Shown: positions 1-8,329 of the stretch, piece after piece
How the letters are laid out: every line of letters starts with the position of its first letter
Position numbering within the stretch: position 1 is the first letter of the stretch
NCBI RefSeq assembly: GCF_000314005.1
Contig: NZ_JH980292.1
Span: 3,198,121 to 3,262,120 of the forward strand
Length of the DNA: 64,000 bases
Direction of reading: 5' to 3'
From: Spirulina subsalsa PCC 9445
Lineage (GTDB): Bacteria > Cyanobacteriota > Cyanobacteriia > Cyanobacteriales > Spirulinaceae
The notes under the pieces: generated by a model
The model's database searches: none
Told to the model about the DNA's origin: nothing
Seen by the model: the letters and a program-made list of their open reading frames with translations, nothing else
Translations under genes and position numbers: made by a program

Positions 1-152
1 CCAGTTACACTTATAGCGATCGCGCCCTTGGAGAAATCGTCGCCCTCATTGGCAGTCATGGCTGGGTAGAATTAGCCATCAATGGCGGCAACGCCCAGCG
101 TCAATTACAACTCGACTACGGAGACACCGTAACCGTTGTTTTTGGGGATTAA
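1..152 (+). CDS. SAM hydroxide adenosyltransferase-like protein (C-terminal end only)
   Basis: The window opens inside a reading frame that runs from base 3 to a TAA at 150-152. The visible tail contains YSDRALGEIVALIGSHGW, then VELAINGGNAQRQL, and ends LDYGDTVTVVFGD. This matches the C-terminal beta-barrel of the DUF62 / SAM hydroxide adenosyltransferase (chlorinase/fluorinase-like) family, which ends with a conserved Y-S/A-..G..VAL.GS.G..E.A.N.G.A...L segment. Family members hydrolyse S-adenosylmethionine to adenosine and methionine. The catalytic N-terminal domain is outside the window, so the call rests on about 49 residues. Confidence 0.6.
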   Translation, partial: SYTYSDRALGEIVALIGSHGWVELAINGGNAQRQLQLDYGDTVTVVFGD

Positions 153-167
153 ACCAACAACAAAAAC

Positions 168-197
168 AAACGCGGTTTCAAGCTTGAAACCGCGTTT
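168..197 (+). terminator. Perfect 30-bp palindrome, probable terminator
   Basis: A perfect inverted repeat with 15-base arms (AAACGCGGTTTCAAG and its complement) starts 15 bases after the stop of the first gene. A pyrimidine-rich stretch follows (CTTGTACCCCTTTATTT). Position and strength fit an intrinsic terminator, although there is no uninterrupted T-run. Confidence 0.6.
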
Positions 198-213
198 CTT
201 GTACCCCTTTATT

Positions 214-231
214 TAGGGCGTGCTGAATAAC
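214..231. repeat. Solo end of a dispersed TAGGGC(T/G)TGCTGAATAA repeat
   Basis: This resembles the terminal inverted repeat of the complete element at 59085-59247 with one mismatch (TAGGGCGTGCTGAATA here). No partner end is visible nearby, so it is probably a decayed copy. Confidence 0.5.
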
Positions 232-281
232 TCTACTTGTGGGGCTAGAGAACAGGGAAGGCTGAATCACAATTTGGTAGC

Positions 282-518
282 TCATTCCAAGCCTAGCTCT
301 TGCTTCAATTTAGCCAGGGGAATTCCTCCTGATTCCTGCTGTGCCACCTCCGCATCAAACCCATCCATTTCATCCTCTAAAACTTCTAAGACTACCTCTA
401 AATCTAAATCATGTTTGAATTGTAAATATTGCAAAAAATGATAAAGCTCATCCAGCGCCATTCTATTTAATGGAGGTAACTCTAATTTAAGGTCAGAAAT
501 GAGAGGTAATGTCTTCAT
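282..518 (-). CDS. Small acidic hypothetical protein, antitoxin-like size
   Basis: A 78-residue acidic protein. The N-terminus (KTLPLISDLKLELPPLNRM) is followed by a helical stretch ALDELYHFLQYLQFKH and a very acidic middle. It ends in GIPLAKLKQELGLE. The helix recalls DUF2281-type antitoxin-like proteins from cyanobacteria (EEVLDFIEFLKQK pattern), but this is only resemblance. No toxin-like partner is beside it: the next gene on this strand is a broken TnpB. It is retained as real because the composition is protein-like and the start ATG has open sequence upstream. Function unknown. Confidence 0.5.
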   Translation of the reverse strand: MKTLPLISDLKLELPPLNRMALDELYHFLQYLQFKHDLDLEVVLEVLEDEMDGFDAEVAQQESGGIPLAKLKQELGLE

Positions 519-604
519 CGCGTTGGCATTCCTGAAGAAAGACTCGATTTTTCCCCATCATAGCTCGGCTTATCCAACCAATCTTGACAAGTAACGAACG
601 AGCG

Positions 605-687
605 GGGTTTGTAGTTGCGCTTCAGCGCTCTAGATTTAGGGCTAAAGCCCAACAACGAACAGGGTTTGTAGTTGCGCTTCAGCGCTC
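605..687. repeat. Direct repeat pair carrying GCGCTTCAGCGC and GGGCTAAAGCCC palindromes
   Basis: Two identical 26-base copies lie at 605-630 and 662-687, each ending in TTGCGCTTCAGCGCTC. Between them is the palindrome GGGCTAAAGCCC (639-650). The repeat cuts off the TnpB fragment to its right and supplies the last residues of that reading frame. It resembles the short palindromic repeats dispersed in many cyanobacterial genomes. Confidence 0.65.
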
Positions 688-1019
688 TTTTTCTTAAATT
701 TGGGTCGGGCTTTCTTGTTTTTAAAGCAGTCTTGCCACCCTTGGACGAGATGTCTTAAGGCATACTGAGGCGCACATTTGGACACTTCGTAGTACCAAGG
801 ATGTTCTGGCTTGACTAGCTTATTTAACCATTTATGTAAGTCAATGGCTGTGGGAAATTTGATTTTTTCTTCGGGGGGACAATGAGCATTATGGGATAAA
901 ATCCCTAAACACAAACTGTTCCCCCAATTGTAGGCATGACGTGCGACTCCGGCATGACGAGCCAATTGTTGCCGTTGAGTTGGATTGATTTTGAGTTGTG
1001 TTTTAAACCCTAATAACAT
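642..1019 (-). pseudogene. tnpB: TnpB (IS200/IS605 accessory nuclease), N-terminal fragment
   Basis: This frame encodes the N-terminal part of an OrfB/TnpB protein: MLLGFKTQLKINPTQRQQL, then GVARHAYNWGNSL, then the conserved run up to KKARPKFKKKS. Full TnpB proteins are about 400 residues. Here the frame ends at residue 125, and its last residues (AEAQLQTLFVVGL) are translated from the dispersed palindromic repeat at 662-687. The RuvC-like nuclease domain and zinc finger are missing, so no RNA-guided nuclease could be made. No tnpA or intact element end is visible. It is a relic of an IS200/IS605 insertion. Confidence 0.85.
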
Positions 1020-1248
1020 GGAGCCATCATTCCAAGAAGCCTAACCCACTCCAATCTTAGCACCACGAATGACCTGTTCGCGCAGCGTCCCGGAGGGATG
1101 GACAATCTGAATTGAACAATCTTGCTCGATGCTCGGGTAATTTCTGAGGAATTGAGCCGTTTCAGGTAAGATTGGGTAAGTTTTCGGCTTCTGTAGTTAG
1201 CCCTAGGGGATGCTGTGCTAATACACTATCGACTTAACTAATTCAGCT

Positions 1249-2388
1249 ATGAATGAACCACCAAAAACCGAAACGTTACCCATTTCTCGCTTGCAAAAAT
1301 TCCTCATCACTTGGTTACTCCTGTTAGTCAGTCTCTGGGCTACCATTAGCGCCCTTAGCTACATCGGGGAACTCATTAGTATTCTCCTCACATCTGCCCT
1401 CATTGCCTTTGTTCTCAACTATGCTGTCGCGGCTATGCAGCGCCTCATTCCTCGCCCCATTGCGGCAGTTTTAGTTTATCTCGCCGCCGCCTTTCTGGTC
1501 ACAATTTTAGCCCTGATTGTTGTTCCCCCTCTCTTTAACCAAGGGCGACAATTGTTAATCCGTTTACCGGAAATTCTCGCGGAAGGACAAGAACAATTTA
1601 CCAATTTTCAACAGTGGAGTCAGCAGAAAAAACTCCCCCTTGATTTACAAATTCTTGCCCCCCAACTCTTCAACCGTCTACAAACTCAAGCGGAAAATAT
1701 TGCCTCTAGAGGATTTGGCATAGTTTTAGGAACATTTAATTGGTTAATTGACCTTGTTTTAATTCTCGTGATTTCTTTTTATATGCTGATTGATGCGGAA
1801 CGACTTTGGCGGAGTTTTACGTTCCTCTTAAACCCCATCATTCGAGAAGAATTAACCTCATCTCTGCGGCGGAATTTACAGCGTTTTGTCACGGGTCAAT
1901 TACTACTAGGTTTGTTCATGGCTATTACTCTATCGGTTTCTTTCCGGTTGTTGGCGGTGCCGTTTTTCCTCTTCTTTGCGGTGTTCATTGGCTTTATGGA
2001 AATTATCCCCTTTGTGGGGGCAACTTTGGGCATCGGTGCGGTGGTGATTATTGTGGCTTTTTTAGATGTTTGGTTAGCCCTGCAAGTGTTAGGAATTGCG
2101 GTGGCTTGGCAACAGGTGAAAGATAATTTGGTGGCTCCCCGGATTATGGGGAATTTAACCGGACTTTCCCCGGTGATTATTTTTGTCGCCCTCCTGCTAG
2201 GAGCAAAAACGGGGGGATTATTAGGGGTAATTTTGGCTATTCCTATGACGGGAGTTGTCAAAAGTTTAGTGGAAATTACCCTAGATCCTACCCTTCCCCC
2301 CCAAACGGGATCTTTTTTTTACAATCCTTTGACGGCTAAGGCGCTCCCTTTGACGGAAAATGGAAAGGGAGATCCACCCGGAATTTAA
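1249..2388 (+). CDS. AI-2E family transporter (PerM/UPF0118)
   Basis: A 379-residue polytopic membrane protein. Hydrophobic segments fall at roughly residues 15-35, 37-60, 68-95, 150-180, 210-240, 245-275, 280-300 and 310-335, the usual eight of the UPF0118 family. The family's conserved motif is present as GFMEIIPFVGATLG (about residue 250), followed by the second conserved block DNLVAPRIMGNLTGLSP. The long non-membrane region at about 95-150 also fits. Family members have been implicated in autoinducer-2 export or Na+/H+ antiport; the substrate here is unknown. It is followed 36 bases later by an unrelated hypothetical gene on the same strand. Confidence 0.88.
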   Translation: MNEPPKTETLPISRLQKFLITWLLLLVSLWATISALSYIGELISILLTSALIAFVLNYAVAAMQRLIPRPIAAVLVYLAAAFLVTILALIVVPPLFNQGRQLLIRLPEILAEGQEQFTNFQQWSQQKKLPLDLQILAPQLFNRLQTQAENIASRGFGIVLGTFNWLIDLVLILVISFYMLIDAERLWRSFTFLLNPIIREELTSSLRRNLQRFVTGQLLLGLFMAITLSVSFRLLAVPFFLFFAVFIGFMEIIPFVGATLGIGAVVIIVAFLDVWLALQVLGIAVAWQQVKDNLVAPRIMGNLTGLSPVIIFVALLLGAKTGGLLGVILAIPMTGVVKSLVEITLDPTLPPQTGSFFYNPLTAKALPLTENGKGDPPGI

Positions 2389-2424
2389 GATCCTACCCGG
2401 TGATGACGTTTTGAGGACGATTTT

Positions 2425-3114
2425 ATGAGTCAGCCTACCCCCAAAGATTTACAGTTGTGGCATCAGTTGTGTGAAGAATTAGCAACTTATCCTAATCACT
2501 GTGCAACCTCGGAAATGTTGGGGAATGAAGAAAATCCCGCTTGGGTGTTGTTTGGTGAGGGGCCCCAAGCGATTCGACGACGGATTTGGCTGCGGGAGGT
2601 GCATCAAATTCAATTGATTGCCTATCAGCCCGGTGGGGAATGGAAACTCTGTCCCAATTGGCTGGATAAGTTAAGTTTTTTAGAGCAAGTGTATTTAAAA
2701 GGGGTGGATCCTCTCAGTCTGCCTCAGCCTTGGATTGCGGAGGTGAATCCCCCACTGCCTCATCTCTCTACCACCCCACCCCCGGAGGCGGCTGGAACGT
2801 TGGAGAATAAGCCCTCTGAGGGGGGGGAAGGGGCTGTTATGAGTGGGGATAGTCTAGGGGGGTCGGAAGGCTCTTCTGGGGGGGAAATCAATGGACTGGA
2901 GCGGGATGTGAGCGGCTTAACTCGTCCGTTGGGGGAGTTGCGGTTAAGTTTGTATTTGTTGGGGGATGTGTCGCGGCAGTGGTCTTATTTGGAGATGACT
3001 CCCCGTTGGGAAGATTATGTGCGGCAACAGTGTCAGGCGATCGCGCATTCGGCGAAAACTCTACGGCTCCAGTTCCACCAGTGGCATCAGGAGACGGAAG
3101 AACCATCGGATTAA
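2425..3114 (+). CDS. Conserved hypothetical protein with low-complexity linker
   Basis: A 229-residue protein with no family I recognise. Residues 1-110 look globular (LWHQLCEELATYPNHC, then AIRRRIWLREVHQIQLIAY and GEWKLCPNWLDKLSFLEQVY). A linker rich in Pro, Gly, Ser and Glu follows (about 115-160), then a conserved-looking C-terminal part (LGELRLSLYLLGDVSRQWSY) that ends in a helical tail. GAGGA lies 8-12 bases before the ATG and supports this start. It lies between the AI-2E transporter and murD and probably shares a transcript with the former. Function unknown. Confidence 0.7.
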   Translation: MSQPTPKDLQLWHQLCEELATYPNHCATSEMLGNEENPAWVLFGEGPQAIRRRIWLREVHQIQLIAYQPGGEWKLCPNWLDKLSFLEQVYLKGVDPLSLPQPWIAEVNPPLPHLSTTPPPEAAGTLENKPSEGGEGAVMSGDSLGGSEGSSGGEINGLERDVSGLTRPLGELRLSLYLLGDVSRQWSYLEMTPRWEDYVRQQCQAIAHSAKTLRLQFHQWHQETEEPSD

Positions 3115-3211
3115 GGGAGAATCTCCGGGATTCTTCCCGATCTGACCAAAAAACAGTAGGATCAAAAACATCTTACTTTTTCACCTTTTCCCCATATTTT
3201 TAGTCATTTCT

Positions 3212-4567
3212 ATGCCTCACGCTGCTGTTGTTGGACTGGGACGCTCTGGAATTGCTGCGGCACGATTACTGAACAAACAAGGCTGGATGGTAGAATTAAG
3301 CGATCGCGCCTCCTCGGACAATTTACAAACCCTAGCCGCCAGTCTACAACCAGAAGGAATTACCGTTAAACTCGGCCACAGTCTCAGTCTAGACTCCCCC
3401 CATCCCCCCGATTTAATTGTGGTCAGTCCGGGGGTGCCTTGGGATTTACCGATTTTCCTCGAAGCCCGACAACGGGGCATAGACACCATCGGGGAAATGG
3501 AGTTAGCTTGGCGCAATCTCCAAAATTGTCCTTGGGTGGGCATCACCGGAACCAACGGCAAAACCACCACCACCGCCCTCATTGCCGCTATGTTCCAAGC
3601 GGGCCACCTCAACGCCCCCTCCTGTGGCAATATTGGCTATGCCGCCTGTGAACTCGCCCTTTCCGGTCAAACCTATGATTGGGTGATTGCTGAAATTAGC
3701 AGCTATCAAATAGAATCCTCCCGTGAACTCGCCCCCCAGATTGGCTTGTGGACGACCTTCACCCCCGATCACCTCAACCGTCACTATACCTTAGACAATT
3801 ACTATCAAATTAAGGCCGCCCTGTTGCAGCGTTCCCAGTGCCAAATCTTCAACGGGGATGATCCCTACTTGCGCAATTTGGGCTTAAACGTTTGGCCCGA
3901 TGCCCTTTGGACGACAGTTAAGGGGAAAGATCATCTCGTCGCCTCAGAGGAACGTTCCGTTTACTTACAAGACGACTGGATCTTTGCCTTGGGGCAGAAA
4001 ATCGCCCCCATCCATGAGCTTAAAATGTTTGGGGAACACAATAAACAAAACGTCCTCATGGCAGTTGGGGCGGCTTGTGTGGCGGGAATTGCTCCAGATG
4101 CGATCGCCCACACCATCGCCACCTTCTCCGGCGTTCCCCACCGTTTGGAGTTCATCTGCACCTATCAAGGCATTGACTTCATTAACGACAGCAAAGCCAC
4201 CAACTACGACGCGGCCGAAGTAGGCTTAAATGCCATGCCCGCCCCCGTGATTTTAATTGCTGGGGGAGAACCCAAACAAGGGGATGATACCGCCTGGTTA
4301 GTCAGCATTCACGAAAAGGCCGCCGCCGTCTTACTGATTGGGGAAGCATCCCCCCACTTTGCCCAACGTCTTAAAGCGGTAGGCTATACCCACTATGAGC
4401 AAGTAGAGACAATGGAACGCGCCGTCCGTCGTAGTGTGGAACTCGCCCAGTCTCACAAGGTTTCCACCGTCCTCCTGTCCCCCGCCTGTGCCAGTTTTGA
4501 CCAATACCAAAGTTTCGAGCATCGGGGGGAGCATTTCCGCCAGTTGTGTTTGAATCAGGCTGGTTGA
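3212..4567 (+). CDS. murD: UDP-N-acetylmuramoyl-L-alanine--D-glutamate ligase
   Basis: A 451-residue Mur ligase, the usual MurD length. It adds D-glutamate to UDP-MurNAc-L-Ala in cytoplasmic peptidoglycan synthesis. The N-terminal Rossmann-like domain begins [17 protein letters not shown]. The ATP-binding P-loop [12 protein letters not shown] lies at about residues 110-121, followed by the conserved [15 protein letters not shown] and NDSKATN (about residue 325) are the hallmark MurD motifs at the start of the C-terminal domain. It stands alone rather than in a dcw cluster, as is usual in cyanobacteria. Its stop is followed directly by a G-rich repeat block. Confidence 0.97.
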   Translation: MPHAAVVGLGRSGIAAARLLNKQGWMVELSDRASSDNLQTLAASLQPEGITVKLGHSLSLDSPHPPDLIVVSPGVPWDLPIFLEARQRGIDTIGEMELAWRNLQNCPWVGITGTNGKTTTTALIAAMFQAGHLNAPSCGNIGYAACELALSGQTYDWVIAEISSYQIESSRELAPQIGLWTTFTPDHLNRHYTLDNYYQIKAALLQRSQCQIFNGDDPYLRNLGLNVWPDALWTTVKGKDHLVASEERSVYLQDDWIFALGQKIAPIHELKMFGEHNKQNVLMAVGAACVAGIAPDAIAHTIATFSGVPHRLEFICTYQGIDFINDSKATNYDAAEVGLNAMPAPVILIAGGEPKQGDDTAWLVSIHEKAAAVLLIGEASPHFAQRLKAVGYTHYEQVETMERAVRRSVELAQSHKVSTVLLSPACASFDQYQSFEHRGEHFRQLCLNQAG

Positions 4568-4569
4568 GA

Positions 4570-4700
4570 AAGTCCGGGAATCGGGAGTCGGGAATCGGGA
4601 GTTGGTGTAGGGGCGCAATGCTTGCGCCCTAGGGTGTCGGCAAAAGGCAAAAGGCAATCATTATCCACTCCCCCTGCTCCCCTGCTCCCCTGCTCCCCTA
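4570..4700. repeat. G-rich/C-rich intergenic repeat block with GGGCGCAA palindrome
   Basis: Imperfect GGGAGTC/GGGAATC heptads lie at 4575-4605. The palindrome GGGCGCAATGCTTGCGCCC follows at 4611-4629, then CCCCTGCT repeats at about 4670-4697. The G-rich and C-rich halves could pair in a long hairpin between the convergent murD and universal stress genes. Confidence 0.8.
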
Positions 4701-5300
4701 CTAACGCGAACGCCTTTCCTGTACAGCCATCACCGTACAACCCGCATGGTGAATCACATATTGACTCACACTGCCCAGTAAAATTTCCGACAATCCAGTA
4801 CGGCCTCGACGACCAATAACAATTAAATCCGCTTGCCACTGTTCAGCCATTTGACAAATTTTATGACCGGGTTCTCCTTCCTGATACTCAAATTCCGCCG
4901 CCACCCCTTCAGCACCCGCTAGTTCATAAAAACCTTTTAACCAGTGGCTGATTTTTTCCCGTTCTTCTTGTCGCGCTGCTTGTAATTGTTGGAACACTTC
5001 CGGGGAATAATTGCCCCCATACACTCCAATACTACCCGCGACTAAAACATTGGGAGTTGTGGGAATCGGGTCAGTCAGACAATGGAAAATCATTAAGTGA
5101 CTAGCTTCTGCTTTGGCTAAGGTTAAAGCCCGTTCAAAAACCATCCCGTCGGAACTGCCTCGACCTAATGCCACTAGAATCTTTTTAAAACGATTATCTG
5201 AACTCTTAGCATCGGGACTCGGGGCAGGGTTGGATTCATGCCCTTGCTCAACGGTTTGATCATCGACAGCGTTAGAGGTTGGATTCGCTAAATTCTCCAT
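4701..5300 (-). CDS. Universal stress protein, UspA family
   Basis: A 199-residue single-domain universal stress protein with an unusually long, low-complexity N-terminal leader (about 38 residues) before RFKKILVALGRGSSDG. The ATP-binding signature G-x2-G-x9-G-S is present as GRRGRTGLSEILLGS near residue 170. It ends in the usual beta strand (CTVMAVQER). GGGAGG lies just upstream of the ATG. These are soluble nucleotide-binding stress proteins; no specific role can be deduced from the neighbours. It is convergent with murD across a repeat block. Confidence 0.9.
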   Translation of the reverse strand: MENLANPTSNAVDDQTVEQGHESNPAPSPDAKSSDNRFKKILVALGRGSSDGMVFERALTLAKAEASHLMIFHCLTDPIPTTPNVLVAGSIGVYGGNYSPEVFQQLQAARQEEREKISHWLKGFYELAGAEGVAAEFEYQEGEPGHKICQMAEQWQADLIVIGRRGRTGLSEILLGSVSQYVIHHAGCTVMAVQERRSR

Positions 5301-5463
5301 ATCTACCTCCCTTACTTTATTTTCAGGGTCGCATATTTTCAGGCAGAGTTGACAATTTGACAGAAAAATTAACTAAAGATGCTAGACCCAACAAGGGAAC
5401 AGGAGAGAGGGGGAGAGGTGGGGTCATTCATCGGACAGGAATTCCCACTCTCCTGACCACCCT

Positions 5464-6384
5464 CTAAAAGGGCATTTCCTCATCAGATTGTTCCCCAACG
5501 TCGAGACGCGGAGATTGCGTCACTTCTTCTTCAATGGGTAATTCCTCGATAACTGCCCCGATTTGTTTTTGTATGGTTTGGGTGAGGGTAATGGGGAAAT
5601 CCCAATCCGCTTCTAATGCTTCCATAGCTTGGGCGAGTTGGGAGAAGGGAATTTTTCGGGTAGTTCTGGGGGAGATGGTCAGCTTAAAACCCTCAATTTC
5701 CGTTAGGTTTTGGCTGATCATAGCGGCTTTGATGCGATCGCGCAGATGTTCCTGTTCCGTGTTCAATTTGCGCCACTGGTGTTCAATTTGGCGATACCGT
5801 AAGGTCAAGGCAGTAATATCTTCCGTTTTTGGGTCAGGATGGGCTTTGTGGTGTAGTTTCTTCAAGTGTTGGTAAACTTGGGCTAAATAGACCACATCCA
5901 GCGCGGCATAGTCGAGTTGTTTCGCTGAAAGAGGACGCTGACCCCAGTCACTCTCCTGGGGGGTTTTGTCCACTGAAAAAGCCGGACAAAAGTATTCGGT
6001 CAAGGTCGCCAGACGATAATGAGTCAGAGGGAGTAAATAATAGGGGATTCCTTTGGCCATCTTCAAGGTACAGATCACCGACTCAACGGTTTTTTTGCCT
6101 AGGAATCTACAATCATAGTCGGCATTGTGGAAAACCTTCGTAATGCTCGGATTTTGCATGATCTGTGCAATAAACAAGTTCACCAGAGGGGGGCAGTCTA
6201 ACACATCCAAGACTGTCACCGTCTCCCCTGTAATATCATGGGGATTACTCGAAATTTGGATGAGAGAGAGTCTGGGCTTTTTCGTGTTGTAGTCTGCTAC
6301 CTCTGTATCAAGCCACAGTATCTCCCCTTGGGCAAATTGTGCGATCGCCGCTTCTATCCCTTGGACATCGGTTAAATAATTCAT
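5464..6384 (-). CDS. RNase D-like 3'-5' exonuclease
   Basis: I place the start at MNYLTDVQG (306 residues); a longer frame exists, but its extra 46 residues overlap the divergent gene and look non-coding. The DEDD-type exonuclease signature is complete: Exo I LDTEVADY (Asp26, Glu28), Exo II HNADYDCRFL and Exo III YAALDVVYL. The fold matches the catalytic domain of ribonuclease D, which trims the 3' ends of tRNA and other small RNAs. The C-terminal 110 residues are coiled-coil-like and I do not recognise an HRDC domain in them. Divergent from the M41-like gene, with 57 bases between starts. Confidence 0.88.
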   Translation of the reverse strand: MNYLTDVQGIEAAIAQFAQGEILWLDTEVADYNTKKPRLSLIQISSNPHDITGETVTVLDVLDCPPLVNLFIAQIMQNPSITKVFHNADYDCRFLGKKTVESVICTLKMAKGIPYYLLPLTHYRLATLTEYFCPAFSVDKTPQESDWGQRPLSAKQLDYAALDVVYLAQVYQHLKKLHHKAHPDPKTEDITALTLRYRQIEHQWRKLNTEQEHLRDRIKAAMISQNLTEIEGFKLTISPRTTRKIPFSQLAQAMEALEADWDFPITLTQTIQKQIGAVIEELPIEEEVTQSPRLDVGEQSDEEMPF

Positions 6385-6441
6385 CAATATTGCAGTTTTT
6401 CTTGATAGGGTTGGGATACAGTCTAGAACGATCTGTAAACA

Positions 6442-7122
6442 ATGCAAAAAACAGCCCTCAATCTCCTCGCTATTGGTATCTTTGGGATCACCCTGTCCAT
6501 CCTTTTGGGGCCGATTATTCATCTCCCCTCCACTGTCCCCGCCATCCTAACCCTCGGCGTGTTAGGATTAGCCACCATTGACACCCTCGGATTACATAGT
6601 AAGGGAACCACCCTTTTATTAGATACTGTCGCCGGACTTTCCCCCAAGCATCGTCAACGCATCGCTCACCACGAAGCCGCCCACTTCCTCACAGCCTACT
6701 ATTTAGGCATCCCCATCACCCAATACACCCTAAATAGTTGGGATGCCCTCAAACAAGGCCTCCCCGGTATCGGTGGCGTACAATTTGATACCACCTCTTT
6801 TGAGCAAAAAAATCTTAGTTATCCTGAACAACAGTTATTATTAAACCGCTTTATTACTGTTTGGATGGCCGGAATTACCGCCGAAATATTAATCTATGGT
6901 GATGTGGAAGGGGGCGGCGATGATCGGCAAAAAATAACCGATGCTTTAGTTCTATTTGGTTATGGTGAAAGCGTCTCAGCCAGTAAGCAACAATGGGGCA
7001 AATTACAGGCTAAAACGCTGTTAGAAAAGTATTGGGACAGTTATCTAGCTTTGGTCGAAGCCATGTTACAAGGGGTAGCCGTTGACCAATGCTATGTCAT
7101 CCTCGACCAAGGGAATCGGTAA
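6442..7122 (+). CDS. Membrane-anchored M41-like (FtsH-related) zinc peptidase without AAA+ domain
   Basis: A 226-residue protein with two N-terminal membrane segments (about residues 7-27 and 30-50) and the zinc motif HEAAH at 77-81, within RIAHHEAAHFLTAYYLG. A later acidic block (GDVEGGGDDRQKITDAL) aligns with the region that supplies the third zinc ligand in FtsH. This corresponds to the FtsH peptidase domain alone, with no ATPase. Cyanobacteria and plastids carry several such proteins, often annotated as ATP-dependent Zn proteases. Whether it acts alone or with another ATPase is unknown. The ATG follows the divergent exonuclease promoter region. Confidence 0.8.
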   Translation: MQKTALNLLAIGIFGITLSILLGPIIHLPSTVPAILTLGVLGLATIDTLGLHSKGTTLLLDTVAGLSPKHRQRIAHHEAAHFLTAYYLGIPITQYTLNSWDALKQGLPGIGGVQFDTTSFEQKNLSYPEQQLLLNRFITVWMAGITAEILIYGDVEGGGDDRQKITDALVLFGYGESVSASKQQWGKLQAKTLLEKYWDSYLALVEAMLQGVAVDQCYVILDQGNR

Positions 7123-7150
7123 ACTTCCCCGTTAAGTGACGTTCAACTCT

Positions 7151-7393
7151 TTAAAGAAAACCGTTATTATTCAGGTCTTCATTAATCAAATCCAAAAGCT
7201 CCTTTAAGGTAGCTTCAAATTCTGCTTGTAATTGCTGTTTAATCTGCCCTAGATCATTCTCAAATGGTTGATCATGGACTTGCTCATTAAAGGCATTCAA
7301 AATATTTTGAATAGCCTGTAAGCGCGACGCAAGTATTTTAATCCTTTGCCATCGACCATCATCTAAATTACTCATTTTCTGTTGCCGTTCCAC
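7151..7393 (-). CDS. Small coiled-coil hypothetical protein
   Basis: An 80-residue charged helical protein. Residues 15-70 contain heptad-like spacing (ILASRLQAIQNILNAFNEQV, later LGQIKQQLQAEFEATLKEL). The start is GTG: AAGGAG at 7401-7406 sits seven bases upstream and chooses it over the internal ATG at codon 7. It is convergent with the M41-like gene, 28 bases away. I do not recognise a family. Composition suggests a soluble dimeric or regulatory protein, but that is inference. Confidence 0.6.
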   Translation of the reverse strand: MERQQKMSNLDDGRWQRIKILASRLQAIQNILNAFNEQVHDQPFENDLGQIKQQLQAEFEATLKELLDLINEDLNNNGFL

Positions 7394-7725
7394 AGGAACA
7401 CTCCTTGGACTGACAACTGAGTTGATTTCTGAGTTAATAGGAATTTATTCCCTAAATTTTAAACAATCTATGGCGGCTGAATAAGGGATAAACAAGGCAG
7501 TTATGGGAAAACTCAATTATCAGTTTACTGATAGTGTAAGATCCGAAATTAAAGGTTAGTTTATGTTAGGATTAAGCATTAAAATTTACCGAACCACAAA
7601 AGGAGTTATTTGTCAAAATTTCGCAATAATTATTTAGGATCTCCTGAATAACTGGGCTAGGAAACCGGGAGCGGGGGGGTAGGGGAGCAGGGGAGAGGGA
7701 AAGACGAGGAATTCAGACTTATTCC
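7394..7725. other. Intergenic stretch with decayed repeat
   Basis: There is no convincing gene. It contains the small inverted repeat ATCAGTTTACTGAT (about 7519-7532), a decayed copy of the CTGAATAA repeat end near 7636-7652, and a G-rich block (about 7664-7700) that abuts the 51-bp palindrome. Confidence 0.6.
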
Positions 7726-7776
7726 CAGAAGTGTTGAATCGGTACTTATGAACTAAGTACCGATTCAACACTTCTG
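7726..7776. mobile_element. 51-bp perfect-palindrome miniature of the IS4-family element
   Basis: Two perfect 23-base arms (outermost bases CAGAAGTGTTGAATCGG) flank a 5-base loop. The left 35 bases are identical to the left end of the IS at 44070-45247. The right flank CTCTAAACG resembles that IS's target duplication CTCTAATTG, but no matching duplication lies on the left. It looks like a non-autonomous or internally deleted derivative, with loss of the adjoining DNA on one side. Confidence 0.75.
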
Positions 7777-8196
7777 CTCTAAACGGTTGATATTACTATC
7801 TGCTTTGGCTGTTAAAGATTGATCACTATCATAATAAGGTTGGGCAAAATCAAAGTTTTCCTTCCGTTCAGCCGTGATGGTAATGGAGGCCATTGCAATA
7901 TCAATCCGTTGGGAGAGTAGGGAGGGAAAAAGGTCAATAAAGGGTAGGTCTAAAAATTCTAAGGGGCGATTGAGTTGTTCGGCAATAATCCGAATCATAT
8001 CGACTTCAAAACCAACTAATTCCCCGGCCTCGTTTTCAAACTCCCACGGCACATTCCCAACATTTAAGCCAATGCGCAGGGGGGCTGTTGTGCTTGGGGT
8101 TTGGGCGCGACAACTGCTAAAGGCGATCGCCAATCCTGTCCCTCCTAACAATTGTAACACAAAGCGCCGAGAAAGATGATTAGATTTAGATAACAT
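7765..8196 (-). pseudogene. Extracellular solute-binding lipoprotein (family 3), C-terminally truncated
   Basis: Residues 1-32 form a signal peptide with a twin-arginine-like SRRFVLQLL and a lipobox FSSC. The rest matches the N-terminal lobe of family 3 (polar amino acid) binding proteins: LRIGLNVGNVPWEFEN, LVGFEVDMIRIIAEQL, then IDIAMASITITAERKENFDF. Such proteins are normally about 250-280 residues. Here the frame stops at 143 after NRLEQKC, where the last three residues come from the 51-bp mobile palindrome. The second lobe is missing, so ligand trapping is unlikely. It lies downstream of a sensor kinase on the same strand and may have been its periplasmic partner. Confidence 0.85.
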
Positions 8197-8300
8197 AGCT
8201 CACGTTGAATCTATAGGACTTGTTGAACAAAACTAGATGCTAGAGGCCAGAGTCAATAGTGATTAGGAAGTGGGGACAATGTGCTTCTATCCAATCGTTG

Positions 8301-8329
8301 GTAGAGGGAATTTATGAATTGCCCCTAGG
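8301..8329. repeat. Copy of the GGGGAATTCATGAATTCCCC palindrome family (degenerate)
   Basis: AGAGGGAATTTATGAATTGCCCCTAG, overlapping the 3' end of the sensor kinase gene. It is the same family as 10286-10306, 15788-15811 and 32735-32760. Confidence 0.65.
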
